Below, piece by piece: positions 1 through 11,861 of a stretch of DNA of 64,000 bases; the first letter of the stretch is position 1; every line of letters begins with the position of its first letter. The notes beneath the pieces are model-generated. The model saw only the letters and a list, made by a program, of their open reading frames with translations. It searched no databases and was not told the DNA's origin. Made by a program: the position numbers and the translations under genes. Where the stretch lies: positions 25,081,657 to 25,145,656 of the forward strand of contig CM055901.1 in NCBI GenBank assembly GCA_029582155.1. The letters are read 5' to 3'. This DNA is from Panopea generosa (taxonomy: Eukaryota > Mollusca > Bivalvia > Adapedonta > Hiatellidae).

Positions 1-45
1 TTTCTTCGAGAGTCGCTGTTAGTGGTGTTGCCGAAATCACCGACT
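1..45 (-). CDS. Possible second exon of the secreted-protein gene (partial at edge)
   Basis: On the minus strand an acceptor-like TGTTGTAG lies just before position 45, and the 45 bases from there to the window edge are open and clearly less AT-rich than the surrounding intronic sequence. The signal-peptide exon at 4365-4428 ends with one base of a codon. Joining it to base 45 keeps the frame open and gives a Ser/Thr/Ala-rich start of a mature chain (SVISATPLTATLEE). A second AG two bases further on would give a different open reading (GDFGNTTNSDSRR). The link to exon 1 is an inference from phase, strand and base composition only. The 4.3-kb intron it implies is ordinary for a mollusc gene. 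It could also be an unrelated open stretch. Confidence 0.3.
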
Positions 46-741
46 CTACAACATATTATGTACAAACCATGCTTTACATCAGATATATATATTTAAATGT
101 ATTTCCTCTAGAAATGTTTAAGATTGTTAAATATGGTGTGGCTTTTTAAAGCCAATAGATCTACTTTTTTTCTCCCACTTGGACATTTGAAGAAAGGAAT
201 CAAGGATTTTCCATACGTCCACGGATACATGCCTAGTTATATAGTAGTAGTATGCATTATGTCAATGTTTTGCAATTAAGACCAGGAAGTACTAAACTAA
301 ATGTGTATTTACCTATTTATCATTAACAATCGATATTGTCAAAAAAGCCATATCGAATTTAGTAAAAATTCGTATATAAACTGAAAGAAATCCGTTAAGC
401 AACGGTTTTCACATGAATGTACAATATCGATAAATTACAATACGGATCTCATGTATTTTGATGTTTGTCAATACCAAGTCTATAATTTCAATTTATGGTT
501 TAATTTTTTGCTTTATCATGTTAAACAGTTATTGTCCGTTTCTATAAAACATACTGCATGCTTCAAGAGAACTTTCTCAATCTTAAAAAAAAATTCCACA
601 AATTAGCCCTCATTTTACATTGAAATAAGAACTATATAGATGTCGAATAAGGTTGGAGTTAAAATCGATTTTATTGAATTTTTAATAAATCCTGTTGATT
701 ACATCTTAACATTCAGATTTAAATTGTAATATGAGTGTCTC
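46..741. other. AT-rich non-coding stretch, possible intron
   Basis: No coding signal, RNA gene or repeat is recognisable. If the exon assignment at 1-45 is right, this is the 3' part of the large intron of the minus-strand gene. Confidence 0.5.
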
Positions 742-1323
742 ACATGACTAGCTAGCTATCACATAAGACTTTAAATGTCCTCTATGTAGTTTGCATCCTT
801 ACATGACTAGCTTGCTATCACATATGACTTTAAGTGTCCCCTATGTAGTTTACATCCTTACATGACTAGCTTGCTATCACATAGGACTTTAAATGTCTCC
901 TATGTAGTTGACATCCTTACATGACTAGATAGCTATCATATAGGACTTTAAATGTCTCCTATGTAATTTACATTCCTTACATGACTAGCTGATTATTACA
1001 TAGTACTTTAAATGTCCCGTATGCAATTTACATCCTTACATGAATAGATAGCTATCACATAGGACTTTAAATGTCTCCTATGTAGTTTACATTCCTTACA
1101 TGACCAGCTGGCTATCACGTAGTACATTAAATGTCTCCTATGTAGTTTACATTCATTACATGACTAGCTGGTTATAACATAGTACTTTAAATGTCTCCTA
1201 TGTAGTTTACATTCCTTACATGACTAGCTGGTTATAACATAGTACTTTAAATGTTTCCTATGTAGTTTACATTCTTACGTACTAGCTAGCTATCACATAA
1301 GACTTTAAATGTCTCCTTTGTAG
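742..1323. repeat. 59-60-bp tandem array, about 10 units
   Basis: ACATGACTAGCT recurs at 742, 801, 860, 919, 979, 1038, 1098, 1158, 1218 and, diverged, 1277. The consensus unit holds CATGACTAGCTAGCTATCAC, then ACTTTAAATGTCTCCTATG and TAGTTTACATTCCTTA. Units differ by scattered substitutions and single-base indels, so the array is old. It lies inside the putative large intron of the secreted-protein gene. Confidence 0.95.
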
Positions 1324-4309
1324 TATTTGGCGCTCATTATTTTCCTCATTGCGCCGTGAAAACGATACATTTCCATAGCAAGCATCAATATTTATTTAAA
1401 AAAAAAAGAAAACTAGCTACATATATATCAAGCCACTGAGAAAACTCAATAACGATACATAATGTTGCCTCAAGCCACAAGCTTTTTTTTTAACATTATT
1501 TTCAATTTTGGATAATCCGTAGTTGAAAGCTATGTCCATTAAATGCCGAATATATTTAGATAAGCAAAATGTTCAATATCAATGGTCCTAACATGTCATT
1601 TCATCATTTTATGTATATTTATCATTTATCATCACTTTCAGGATGATATTTACCCCAATATTTAGCGAAAACATAATTCATATTATTTTTTGGAATAAAT
1701 ACTATGTGCATCAATACCGCAGTCGTCAAATGTAGTTAGTTTTGTAACTGAACATCTGGCTCAACGGTCTGAACACGCCCATGACTAAATTCTAAAAATA
1801 AACTGCTACGTCACCTGCATATAGCACAATGCAGACTTATCACTTTTATTTTTCTACGAAAAAAATTTATAACTTGTGATGATGCTCTTAACTTGATGTT
1901 CTCTCTATTTACTTTATTTTGCTTGCCGACTCCAAGAATCTAGTCGGTTCACTAATAGTTTGATAGCTGATTTCTAACAAGCTACCTGTCTATCAGAAAA
2001 AGAGAAATTATACTGGTATCCCTTTTCTCAAATGTAAAACAGTGTACTTGTTATCTTTTCTTACTCAACTAAAATACCAACAATTCATACCGACACAAAT
2101 GACCTTCACTTTTAAATTAAAGAGACAAGACAATAATATACATGATAAAGTTTCCCCAAAACAATGGATATTTACTCGGAACGTTGTTCATTTTTTAATT
2201 GTTCTTTGTTTTTGATAAAGAAATTAAAATTAATTAAAATACTTTTGTATATTAAACTAATGAATTTAAATGTTGTGTTAAACTATTTTATTCACACAAA
2301 ATATTATAGAATATTACGCGTAGAATTAACAATAAATATCAACAAGATACTGCAGTGACAATAAAATGAATCCAGATAAGAAAGAAAACGTTTACAAATT
2401 GATGTTAATCCGTTTCCATAATTGAGATTCTGAATTTGATTAATATGATAATAATAAAAAAACTGATTAAAAATGAATTTTCATAAAGCGTTTGTTAAAT
2501 GTGAAGTTAAGGAAATTAAATATCAGAGCAAATAAGATATCTATAAGTTTTGATTAATATAATTTGCATAACACATTTTTAAGTCGGATACAATAGACGT
2601 TAAGCGCGTCGCTTCTATCGGTTTTAACCGTACTATAGCAACGTTAGAAAAAATCATAACTATGCAATAAAACTAATTTTATTTTGGTGTCGAATGATAA
2701 TATGTCGAAAAAATCAATGGATTACAATTTTGTATCGTACAAACGGAAATTGATAAAATTGATAAAATTACGTACTCACAACTTCATGGAAATTATTTTG
2801 CGCAATGTTTAATTACAAATTGTTTTTTTCTGCATATTAAACCCGCACATCTGAATCTTATTTTAATATACATAATAATTTGTTGACTAATTGAAAATGA
2901 CTATCAATATTAAAATTCAGCTATTTGAAGAGATATTCACCAAATAATCGGGAAATTAATATTATATAGTTTTGTCGCCTTTCAACAAAAATAAAATCAG
3001 TAGGATTTCTCAGCAAAATGAAAATCTACATCTGGAATTAATTTATGTCATGTCGACACATATTGTTCGTAAACGTGCACATTTTATATTTTGTCGACAC
3101 TTTTATATTGAAAAAAACACAGAAGTATTTAAACAACTTGACATTTGTCTAGAAGCTATACAATTTCTGAATATCCGGAGACCGCATAACTCTTCCGTAG
3201 TTAATATTGTTATTTATTATAACAAAGTGTTAATTTGTCTTTAATATAGTTTATTTCATTAAACTGGTAGACTTATGACGTTTCTGTTATACAATTAATT
3301 TAACCAGTATCATACCCGAACAAACCAGTTTTCCTGAATTGCATGTCGATATCAAACGCTTTAAGCAATTAAATTATTTAAAAAAAATCTATCAAACATG
3401 GACGTTTATCTAAGTACTAATTCGGTCAATAAACATTGTTTTATGAATATTTCACATATTTCATTTAATGTATTATTTATATTACATGATCGATGTACTT
3501 GAAGATGATATTTGATAAATTCTTAATATAAACTTTTGAAGAAACGTGTATCAAAAAGTTTGTTGTAGCATCAGAAACATATTTATATTAAAAACTGTGA
3601 GAAATAGCCAAGTTATCTGAGCTTTACGAAACGTAGTTGCCATTATTTATATACAAATCTTTCGAACGTCGGAAGGTTTTGAATAAATACTAACTCCATC
3701 CAAATATGTTGTTTAACATGTGCAATCTACATTAATAGCAGCTAAAGCAAGTTTATTATTTGGTTATGTCTCGATTCTCGTTGGTATGTTTTATTTTTAT
3801 TTTTGTGTGCTTCTATTATTTGCTTTTTGCATAAAGGATTGATCTCTCCCAGAGTAAAACTTACAAAACAACTTAAATATGCTACTCTAAAACAAAATAG
3901 TCAAACTACAGTTGACACTTGCTATATTAAACTGAACATTGCATATGTTTATTACCGACTGTTTTTTTATATTATCTCACTATAGGTAAATATGTTAGTA
4001 TATTTGTATTAAGTACACACATTCATTGGCCATATTTGGATTTATATTTAAATTGAGAACGTGAGTGGAAAATAATTTGTTTTGTTTTTTCTAGAAATAA
4101 AATTTTTATTGAAAAATATTTTTTTAACACTTACATGTAAGAATTAACTTATTTGTAATAGTAAGTTTTGGCACAGAAGCAAATACAACATCAGAGTTTT
4201 CGAAATAAAAACAGACTGGAAATATGGAGCTATTTAATGAAATAGTTTCAGAAAAACGCACATCTCATCATGCACATATTTTGTTCCCATCAATAAGACT
4301 TGCCATTGA
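1324..4309. other. AT-rich non-coding stretch, possible intron
   Basis: Short open frames at 2164-2358, 2972-3244 and 3803-3985 lack start context, codon bias or recognisable protein content and look like chance. I see no RNA gene, repeat or regulatory site that I can support. Confidence 0.5.
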
Positions 4310-4364
4310 TCAATGTATTACACGTTTCGATTTAACCATGCTAAAGAATAAAAAACATTCTAAC

Positions 4365-4428
4365 CTGCTAGTCCAAACAGCGCAGTAACGCCCAGGACGA
4401 CACATGCTACTCGAAGTGATATATCCAT
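4365..4428 (-). CDS. First coding exon of a secreted-protein gene (signal peptide)
   Basis: The ATG at 4428-4426 has a good context (G at -3, G at +4) and opens a 64-nt exon encoding MDISLRVACVVLGVTALFG followed by LA and one base of the next codon. It is a textbook signal peptide: short N-terminus with one Arg, a hydrophobic core, and a small-residue end fitting cleavage after LA. The exon ends in CAG followed by GTTAGA, a sound donor; read through, the next codon is a stop. A TATA box and initiator lie just upstream with a leader of about 37 nt and no upstream ATG. The product would be secreted or vesicle-targeted. The mature part is mostly outside the window, so family and function are unknown. 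What is seen is the exon and promoter; that it is expressed is inferred. Confidence 0.62.
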
Positions 4429-4460
4429 ACCAGCGTGTTTCAAAAGAAGACCTCACCAAA

Positions 4461-4495
4461 TGTGTGATCCTTCGCAGAAGTTCCTGCCTTTTATA
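4461..4495 (-). promoter_or_regulatory. Core promoter: TATA box and initiator
   Basis: TATAAAAG occupies 4495-4488 on the minus strand. Thirty bases downstream is TCACACA, initiator-like, with its A at 4465, giving a leader of about 37 nt before the ATG at 4428. A CCAAT motif lies about 15 bases upstream of the TATA box (plus-strand ATTGG at about 4510-4514). Spacing of TATA, initiator, ATG and splice donor together is what makes this convincing. Confidence 0.6.
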
Positions 4496-4522
4496 AGCAG
4501 ACGAGGGCCATTGGCATTGACA

Positions 4523-4549
4523 ACGGGTAAATATTTTGTAATTACCCGT
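4523..4549. promoter_or_regulatory. Upstream palindrome ACGGGTAA / TTACCCGT
   Basis: Two perfect 8-bp inverted half-sites are separated by 11 bp, about 30-55 bp upstream of the TATA box of the minus-strand gene. The position suits a dimeric transcription-factor site. The factor is not recognisable, and chance cannot be excluded. Confidence 0.35.
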
Positions 4550-4672
4550 ATCCAAGATCAATATAATACACCAGAAGAAGAAAACAACACCTACCTGCGT
4601 ACAGGGACATGTATCCGATGCGTTTATGAATGCATGCATAAGAATTGCATTAAGGTAAGAGACATAAAATGA

Positions 4673-5123
4673 TCACTCATTTCAGACTTGCAAAATCTTG
4701 CAAAATACATTTGTATAGGTTTATAATTATACAGTTACGAAGCAGTTTTAAAAACTCTTATCCACTTAAAATTTAAATGAACGAAATTCAATCTGAATGA
4801 ATACAACGCACGAACAGTGGCATGAAAGGTGCTCTCTGCATTGAAGCCGGGCGCAGTGAAAACATAATAGAGCGTTGGCAGTGCGATGTCATGGGCGCTA
4901 TATAGATTGGAACCAGAGCTTTACAAGGGACACTCACGTTGTTTGTCAGTTCTGCGAATAACGTATTTATAATGGCTCCATACTCCTCATGCCAGTCACT
5001 TATCTTAAGGAGTTTTTACTAGTCCCTTTATAACAGATCGATGTGACGATATAAAGACTGGATACACTAAAATAAAAACACCTGATACCTACTATAGGGC
5101 AGCAGAGGTGTAAAAGAGATATA
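4673..5123. other. Intergenic, nothing identified
   Basis: It includes a locally GC-richer patch at 4840-4960 with a TATATAG at 4899 and TCAGTT at 4946, but the reading frame after it closes after 17 codons, so no gene is called. Confidence 0.4.
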
Positions 5124-5130
5124 ACTGTTA

Positions 5131-5471
5131 CACACTGCCAAGTACATCCTTTGTTGTATGCATGTAATACGGTTATACACTGCCAAGTACATACTTTGTT
5201 GTATGCGTGTAATACGGTTCTACACTGCCAAGTACGTACTTTGTTGTATGCATGTAATACGGTTACACACTACCAACTACATACTTTGTTGTATGCATGT
5301 AATACGGCTATACACTGCCAACTACATAGTTGAATGCATGTAATACGGTTATACACTGCCAACTACATAGTTGAATGCATGTAATACGGTTATACACTGT
5401 CAACTACATAGCTGTATGCATGTAATACCGTTATACACTGCCAACTTCATACTTTGTTGTATGCATGTAAT
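5131..5471. repeat. Minisatellite with 45-bp then 41-bp units
   Basis: ACACTGCCAAGTACAT recurs every 45 bp five times (from 5132), then every 41 bp for three units up to about 5435, followed by a last full-type end. Short units lose a few bases in the TACTTTGTTGTATG part. Because 45 is a multiple of 3, several frames stay open through the long units; these are repeat artefacts, not genes. Confidence 0.95.
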
Positions 5472-5475
5472 AGAG

Positions 5476-6110
5476 CGACGTTGTCTGCAAGCTGAAAAGA
5501 TAAATACTCCATAATGAATGATTTTCTATTTAAATTATCTTGTTCATGAATGCGAATCGGCAAAAACACCTTTTCTCTGATTCATTTACATTTGAAATCA
5601 ATATATCACCCATTATTGCATTTTAGAATCCATTATTTATTGGCAATGATAGAAGTGTTGGGTTAACACGAAATTATGAATTTCTAATGTCATTTAGTTT
5701 GTTCATTTATCATGATTAATAAATAAGATTTTTTGTCTTTGTTGGGAAGATCTTTTTCACATGCTGTGACATATGGGCGCATAAATTTAACTGAATTATT
5801 CAAGCTTTTAGACACACATTTTACTCATCAATAAAACGTAACACGAGATGCAGCAAACAAAGTGCACAGCTGCGAATATCATAAAAATACAGACTATCAT
5901 TAAAATGTACAATACGTTCCTAAGGAAGAGGTGACAACGTCAATATAATTCACTTTATAATATGTTATTGAAGTGAATATAAAATAGGAATTCTTTATGG
6001 TTTGAAAATTTATTGTGACATATTGCAATATGTTAACATTGAACAGCGCAGCGCAATGCATTATGATATTTTAAGATTTACTTCGATTGGGAATCAAGTT
6101 CATACAACTC
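5476..6110. other. Intergenic, nothing identified
   Basis: AT-rich sequence without a supported gene, repeat or RNA. Confidence 0.5.
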
Positions 6111-6139
6111 AAACAAATTACGCTCTATTCTTCCAGGGT

Positions 6140-6300
6140 AGAACCAATACAAAGCATATGCGGATTTGGTGTCTTGCTAAAAGCTACCGCACGTAGCATG
6201 TAGTGGAGGATAGAACCACGGCTACAGGTGGTGTCCTTAAGCAAGACACGTTAATAGTACGTTAATTAACTGTGGCCGCCAATACACAAGTAACACATTG
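6140..6300 (+). repeat. Degenerate tRNA-derived SINE fragment
   Basis: GGTGGTGTCCTTAAGCAAGAC at 6224 onward resembles the post-tRNA segment TGTCCTTGAGCAAGACC seen at about 17138 behind a clear tRNA-like head. The preceding GGATAGAACCAC could be a decayed B box. No intact A box is visible, so the call is tentative. Confidence 0.35.
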
Positions 6301-7733
6301 AAAGCAAAGATAGGATGGACGACAAACAGTTTATTTGTCAGATTAGGGGTCACTCGATTCGTCTTGTGACTTTTTATGTATGTGGAAATTGGAACTATTA
6401 AATCGCCAGGATAAATGAACGGCATGCGTGCTAGAAACTAGATCACATAATGACAGTATATTAAATGTGCTTAGGTAGGTTACCACGATTTTCGATGGAA
6501 ATGAAATAAAGATAAGCATACCGAGTTAACTCCAACTTAATAAAAAAAACCCGAATCTTCCAAACATCAAGAATGTATGACTTAATTTTTAGGAAAACAT
6601 CATCTTGACACAATACACTAACAAAAACTAAATCATCATTTCAAAATGAAATGATTTCCATTTTGTATATATCGATGACTACATTTCCACTCTGAAGTAA
6701 GCAGCATATCACTTATATGCAACAGCAACAGTAATATAGCCCTTTACTGCAGAACAACAGGTAATACAGGTAAAAGTAGAAATACAGTTTTCTTTTTCTC
6801 CATTCAGAACTTTATACTGTTATGCTTATGTATTCATACATTGTGTTAGATAGTCAGTATTATAGAAGTATTATAAAAGATGGTGTGCACATAAAATATA
6901 ATACAGAACAAATATGTATGCTTGTTGTAAAGCGTGGTAACAAAAATGCAACTTTCCTTGTCTTATTGTTATGATACTACAAATGTACACTACCGTATGA
7001 TTTACAAATAAGTACGATCTTAGAAGAATAATGGTTTCGGTCTCTAAAAAAAACATCCGCTTACATTGACTTTACATGTTTTTTGTGTTTTTTTTATTTG
7101 AGTTACCATAATTATGGTTACCCGTATATTTGAATTTCCACATACAGCATACACATACATATTTTAATAAAACTAAATAAAATGTCTTTGTATTGTGAAA
7201 ATGATAAAGAAATAGAGAAAGACAGAAACAGAGGTAGACAGACAGCGGGAGGAGTGAGAGACCAGCCATAATGTAAAGAAGTACAAAGCAATTCAATATG
7301 ACAAAATAAAATTGTTTGCGTCATTCCATTTACAATATAAATATATCAAAATAATTAAAAAAAAGATTAATCGGTAAAATATCTCCCATTTTATAATGTA
7401 AATGCAGTGGTTTGTCATTTTTAAAGGCAATCTTTTTTTTAATTTCAGTACATTTAAATATGTATAACTTGTATCTAATGGCAAAAGGAATGTTTTTTTC
7501 TACCTTTGTTTAAGTTAACATAATATTTTGATGACATTATTATAAAATAAACACAGTTTTGTTTGAATTATTGGCTGATTGTCCTAAAGTTAAGTTAACG
7601 ACAAATCAATATGAAATATACGCAAAAGAGTTTGTAAACTTGACCAGAATGTTTGTGTATGAATAACAAAACTCACACAGTTCTCAATTAACTTATTTTA
7701 GTAGTTTAGTGAAATTTACATATTTTAATATTA

Positions 7734-7736
<3 letters not shown>
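6301..7736. other. Intergenic, nothing identified
   Basis: Only short chance frames on both strands. No repeat or RNA gene is supported. Confidence 0.5.

Positions 7737-7800
<64 letters not shown>
7737..7800. repeat. (TA)n-(TG)n compound microsatellite
   Basis: About 15 TA dinucleotides (7737-7766) pass directly into about 17 TG dinucleotides (7767-7800), an alternating purine-pyrimidine tract. Confidence 0.98.
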
Positions 7801-7803
<3 letters not shown>

Positions 7804-8460
7804 CCAGTCAATATTTGCATCTTGAAATTCTTTTTCCCATTTGTGTTGTTGTTGGTAATGTGATTATGTAGGTAGGCTCATTATGCAGTCATTAATTTTA
7901 TAATGTTCAGAATACTTAATTCTATCTAGTAGAGATTGTATAACATTTTGATTATTTATTTGTTCGTCTTTTAATTTAGTTTTAAAGTATTTTGGAATAC
8001 ACGATATGAGTACTAAAAATTCAAATTTAGACTAAGAAGTTCGTAAATTTACAAACGTTAGTGAAACGGACCTTAGGTAAACCTATCAACCTGTTGACAA
8101 ATGTGTCCGATTCTATGTGTTTGGGTATTCCCCATCACCGCCCACTGTTTGACCCAATACAGAGGGAAAAACATTTTTATTGATCCTGCAGGGATTGTTG
8201 TTGTTGACTGAAGTTATTTCTACCTCATCCTCTGTATATTTCTTGTTGTATCTTCCTCTGTTATTGTTTTTTTGTTGTTATCAGTGTTGTTGTTGTTACT
8301 GTTGTTGTTTTTGTTGCTGTACTGTCTTCTATTGTTGTGTCCTCTAACACTCTGGTTAGAAATGTTCCTGGGTTGCTGTTTTATTTTCTTGCTGACTATC
8401 CAGTTTCTGTAATATCAAATTAAATTTAGAATCTATTTTTCCCGCTATTTGCTGTTAAAC
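7801..8460. other. Non-coding, with a GTT-rich patch
   Basis: Between 8195 and 8310 the plus strand is rich in TTGTTGTT, which on the minus strand would read as a Gln/Thr-rich tail in line with the Gag-like pseudogene just to the right. A minus-strand CF..C segment near 8170-8190 might be a ruined zinc knuckle, but I cannot support this. Confidence 0.35.
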
Positions 8461-9071
8461 TATTTAATTGATACTGGTATTCACTTTCAACTGAGACGGG
8501 GTGCTGTTGTATTTTTCTCTGTTTGAATTGTTTTTCTGGCTTCTGTGGTTGGCTGGAGGGCTAGAATATATCTTTTTCCACTTGCCGGATTTCCCGAAAT
8601 AACACATTATAGTCTGTAATATAATCATTCTTATACCGTGTTTGCAACTTGAGAACATTAGAAGAAAGACCAGTCCAAAATTTTTGACGTAACCAATCAT
8701 TCTTTGAAATGAATGTGAACTGTACTTTATTGACAATAACCTGTATTAGAGTTAAGATATTTCGATAACGCTTCCTCCAGACTGTTGCAAATTATTGAAG
8801 AAATCTGTCATAGGCTCTTCTTCAAATGAAGCATTGGTATACATTGCGTTCGACTTTTCTAAAATGTCAGCCACACTGGCTCGTAAACAAAGAGGGATGG
8901 TCAATAAACGAGCTGAACCACGAAGAGAGGATCGAACAGCTTGAACAATACTATGAGGACTTAATTCTGGGTTGACCATCAGGCCTTGAACATCATGCCA
9001 CCATATAATATAAGGTACTTCACCTTAGAGTAACAGGTCATCACCTGAAAGCAAGGAATTTTGGGATGACG
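8461..9071 (-). pseudogene. Decayed Gag-like protein of an LTR retroelement
   Basis: Read on the minus strand, three frames carry consecutive pieces of one capsid-like protein. The first piece (from 9071) has HPKIP and then, after a shift, GDDLLL, a stop, and GEVPYIIWWHDVQGL. It continues through MVNPELSPHSIVQAVRSSLR and GSARLLTIPLCLRASVADIL to EKSNAMY. After another shift near 8755 come WLRQKFWTGLSS and EIRQVEKDIF, and a polar Gln/Lys/Ser tail. The order (FSGD-like, W..EV-like, SxxxI..A.R.SLRG.A, ILEK.., LR..FW.GL, R..E) is that of Ty3-type or PNMA-like Gag proteins I know from molluscs. At least two frameshifts and one in-frame stop show it is dead. No LTRs, protease or reverse transcriptase were found nearby. 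Confidence 0.6.
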
Positions 9072-9179
9072 ATGAACGGGTACCAGGAAATGGAAAGAGT
9101 ATAGACTAGAAGCAATAGGCTGCTGGAAACCAGGCGAAACAGTACCAGGGGAAGTACTCTGTGTCAACGGTAAATATAT

Positions 9180-10435
9180 CGGAATCTCCTTTGGAACTGC
9201 ACATGCAAATACTTTATGGTATTACTAGTCGTGATTGCTCAAAAGAACGTTTTATAACTGGCACTTTGCAATTATATAATTCAATTTCAAATAAAAATTA
9301 AATTAAGCTTCAAATAAAATTCCATTTAATTTATGATGTGCAAGTTTAAACAAAAAACAACTACCCATTTTAGCCTATCAATGATAATATCTAAATTTCT
9401 AACTACCCTAATTCAGGTTACGATTAATTAACTCATAATGATATATATGAATTACTTACTCTAGGATTAATTGCTTTTACAATTCTTATTTACTTCCTTC
9501 CTCAATACCACACTTTTCTCTACTTTATGAATCAAAGCACTCAAAGTACTGAATGCGGCGGAGACAAGAAGACCAGTTTGCACCGTTGCGAGTATGTCTA
9601 TACTTTCCTGAAGCATCTGTTGAATATTTCGATCTCTTCCATTTCAACCTCTGCTTTAACTAGAGCGAAAATCTGCAATATTCTATTTTCAGATAAAAGT
9701 CCTTGAACTATCAACCAATGGAATCATCTCATACACCAAGACGGTGCCCGGCAATGTAAACAAAGTATCTATGAATAAAAAATAAAACATAACTATATCA
9801 TCTTTGTTTCAAACGGATTTAAAAGCATAAATCAGGCACTTCTACGTTTTAGTGAATTAATTTGACAAACAACGGGCATTTTTATTAATGTAATACATAA
9901 ACACATCGGCGGGTTAATTGTTTTGCGCCGAAACTCTATATCTTCAAGTTTTCAGAACTAGGTCATACTTGACCATTAATGTTTTGTGTGCGCATGCAAA
10001 TTTTGAATGAATTTAATCTTTTTCTTTACATCTATACATGGTTAAAAAAGAAACGGCAAGAAGTTTTTAAAATCATGTGCCTGCCAAACATAATAATTGA
10101 ATCTATTGAACAATAAACGTGTATTCACTGTTTTACCAATTTACATTGAATTTTCGAGTCAGCCACAGCGGCTAGTGACAAAATCTATTCAGTATCCCTA
10201 TATATAGAAAATTAAACTATGTAGAGAGATATAGAATATATATTGTCATTAGCCCGTTGGATGTAAACTATTATAATACTCCCACACATACAAAATAAAC
10301 ATACAAAACTATCTATAGTATCATCAATTGGTGCTGGTCACAAAACGTTTCGAACTTCTTTTATTATTGGTGTTTCTTTGCATAAATTAAATGTCACAGT
10401 GTGACTCTAACCTGTTAGAAGAGAAACATATGTCA
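9180..10435. other. Intergenic, nothing identified
   Basis: AT-rich. The stretch at 9540-9720 is slightly richer in GC and could be the upstream part of the same dead retroelement, but no motif supports that. Confidence 0.4.
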
Positions 10436-10437
10436 GC

Positions 10438-10620
10438 AGTTTGGTTGGCTTAGTCGGTAAAACATTCGGCCTGTAAGCGAAAGGTTCAGTGATCGTGTCC
10501 CGGACTGGATGCACATTTCTTTTGGCTTGTTTCATAAACAATGTACATGCTGGAACGAGGATTGAACAGACAACTTCAGCGGTGAGTAGTAACAATAACA
10601 CCTTGGACAACTATTCCACC
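10438..10620 (+). repeat. tRNA-derived SINE
   Basis: The head carries an A-box-like TGGCTTAGTCGGTAAAAC at about 10445, an anticodon-arm-like CGGCCTGTAAGCGAAAGG and a partly decayed B box (GTTCAGTGATCGTGTCCC). Acceptor and T stems do not pair well, so this is a retroposon head rather than a working tRNA gene. The body after it has no recognised core. The 3' limit is uncertain. Confidence 0.55.
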
Positions 10621-10689
10621 GCAGGACCCATTTGTATAATTCTAAACACCAGACATTCATGCTGTATCAAGCATAGATAGAGTTATTGT

Positions 10690-11860
10690 GGTTTAAATGT
10701 TAAACAGTGACTTAACTAAATGTTTTTTCTCTGTTCAGGGGCAATCAAATGTTTGAAACCTTAGAGCCACAATACTAGAATAACAATTTAAGTCTTTGGA
10801 CAAAGCAGTAATTAGAACCTCGACCACCCATGCACAAAGAAACACATTACCATTGTCACCATAAAAGCAAACAATAATATTGTGTATGACTGCACACATG
10901 TGCCATTCTATTTACTTAAGTTTCATAATTAGCAACTGAGGTCCTCAAATGTTTATGAAATATACAATCTGGACATAGATTCCCTTCAGTTCTTTTCCAG
11001 ACTCTGCTACAATCTGGTTGCAATACGAAACAGGAACGAACAAAATAAGCAAACATATAGCTTCAGCAGGGATTTAAATCTAAAACTTAGTGTTAATCGC
11101 CATACCTTTGTACCAGTAGTTCTTCAAAGAGACCATTATAAACTGCTGTCAACGGAAAACGTATATAAAATATATTTTCTAAATGTAAGGCAGTCTGAAA
11201 GAATAAGCACAAAATACACTGATGCCTCATAAATCTTAAAATATTAAAAATTAAATTGAAAATGTGAGCAGCCCAACTATAATTTATGTTATACAAGTCA
11301 ATACAAGCAATACAACAATATATTTCACTAGCATTTTGTCCCAGCGAAACAAACATCATTAAATGTATATAATATGTAAGAGGGATGTTCGAAAAGGTCG
11401 CATAAAATGCTTATAATCTCTTTATCATTTATCTCTTTGATTTGAAATTTAACTCAAATAAAGTATGTATATTTTGTAATGATTGACAAGAAATCAACAC
11501 TGTAGTTATACTAGTACTGTCATTATCATTACTACGGTAACGTACATCGACCGTCACCGGATCACTTTTCGTTATTTGGCAGATATTTTGCAGATTTCTA
11601 CTAATTTACATGTTCATTACTTCTAAATTTTAAACAATTACATCCTGTCCAACACAGCTCTAGTACTTTCATACTGTGACGTCAGTAGAAAAACACAGTT
11701 AATTTCAGGAAAAACTCTTTTTTCCAAATTTCTTTTTTTATCTTTCGTTATGTATCGCAATTTGAAGAGTATGACTGTGCAATCACAAAAATATAATGAA
11801 AAGCATTATAAATGTCCGATTTATGTCACAATTATAATCTAAAGATCCCAAAAATGAATG
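10690..11860. other. Intergenic, nothing identified
   Basis: No supported gene, RNA or repeat on either strand. Confidence 0.5.
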
Positions 11861-11861
11861 C

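Noticed and set aside
4899-5030. A second, divergent promoter (TATATAG and TCAGTT) on the plus strand
   Set aside because: The following ATG frame closes after 17 codons with no signal peptide or splice donor.
5151-5343. Overlapping open frames of Cys/His-rich repeats
   Set aside because: They lie entirely in the 45-bp array; the unit length is a multiple of three, so frames stay open without selection.
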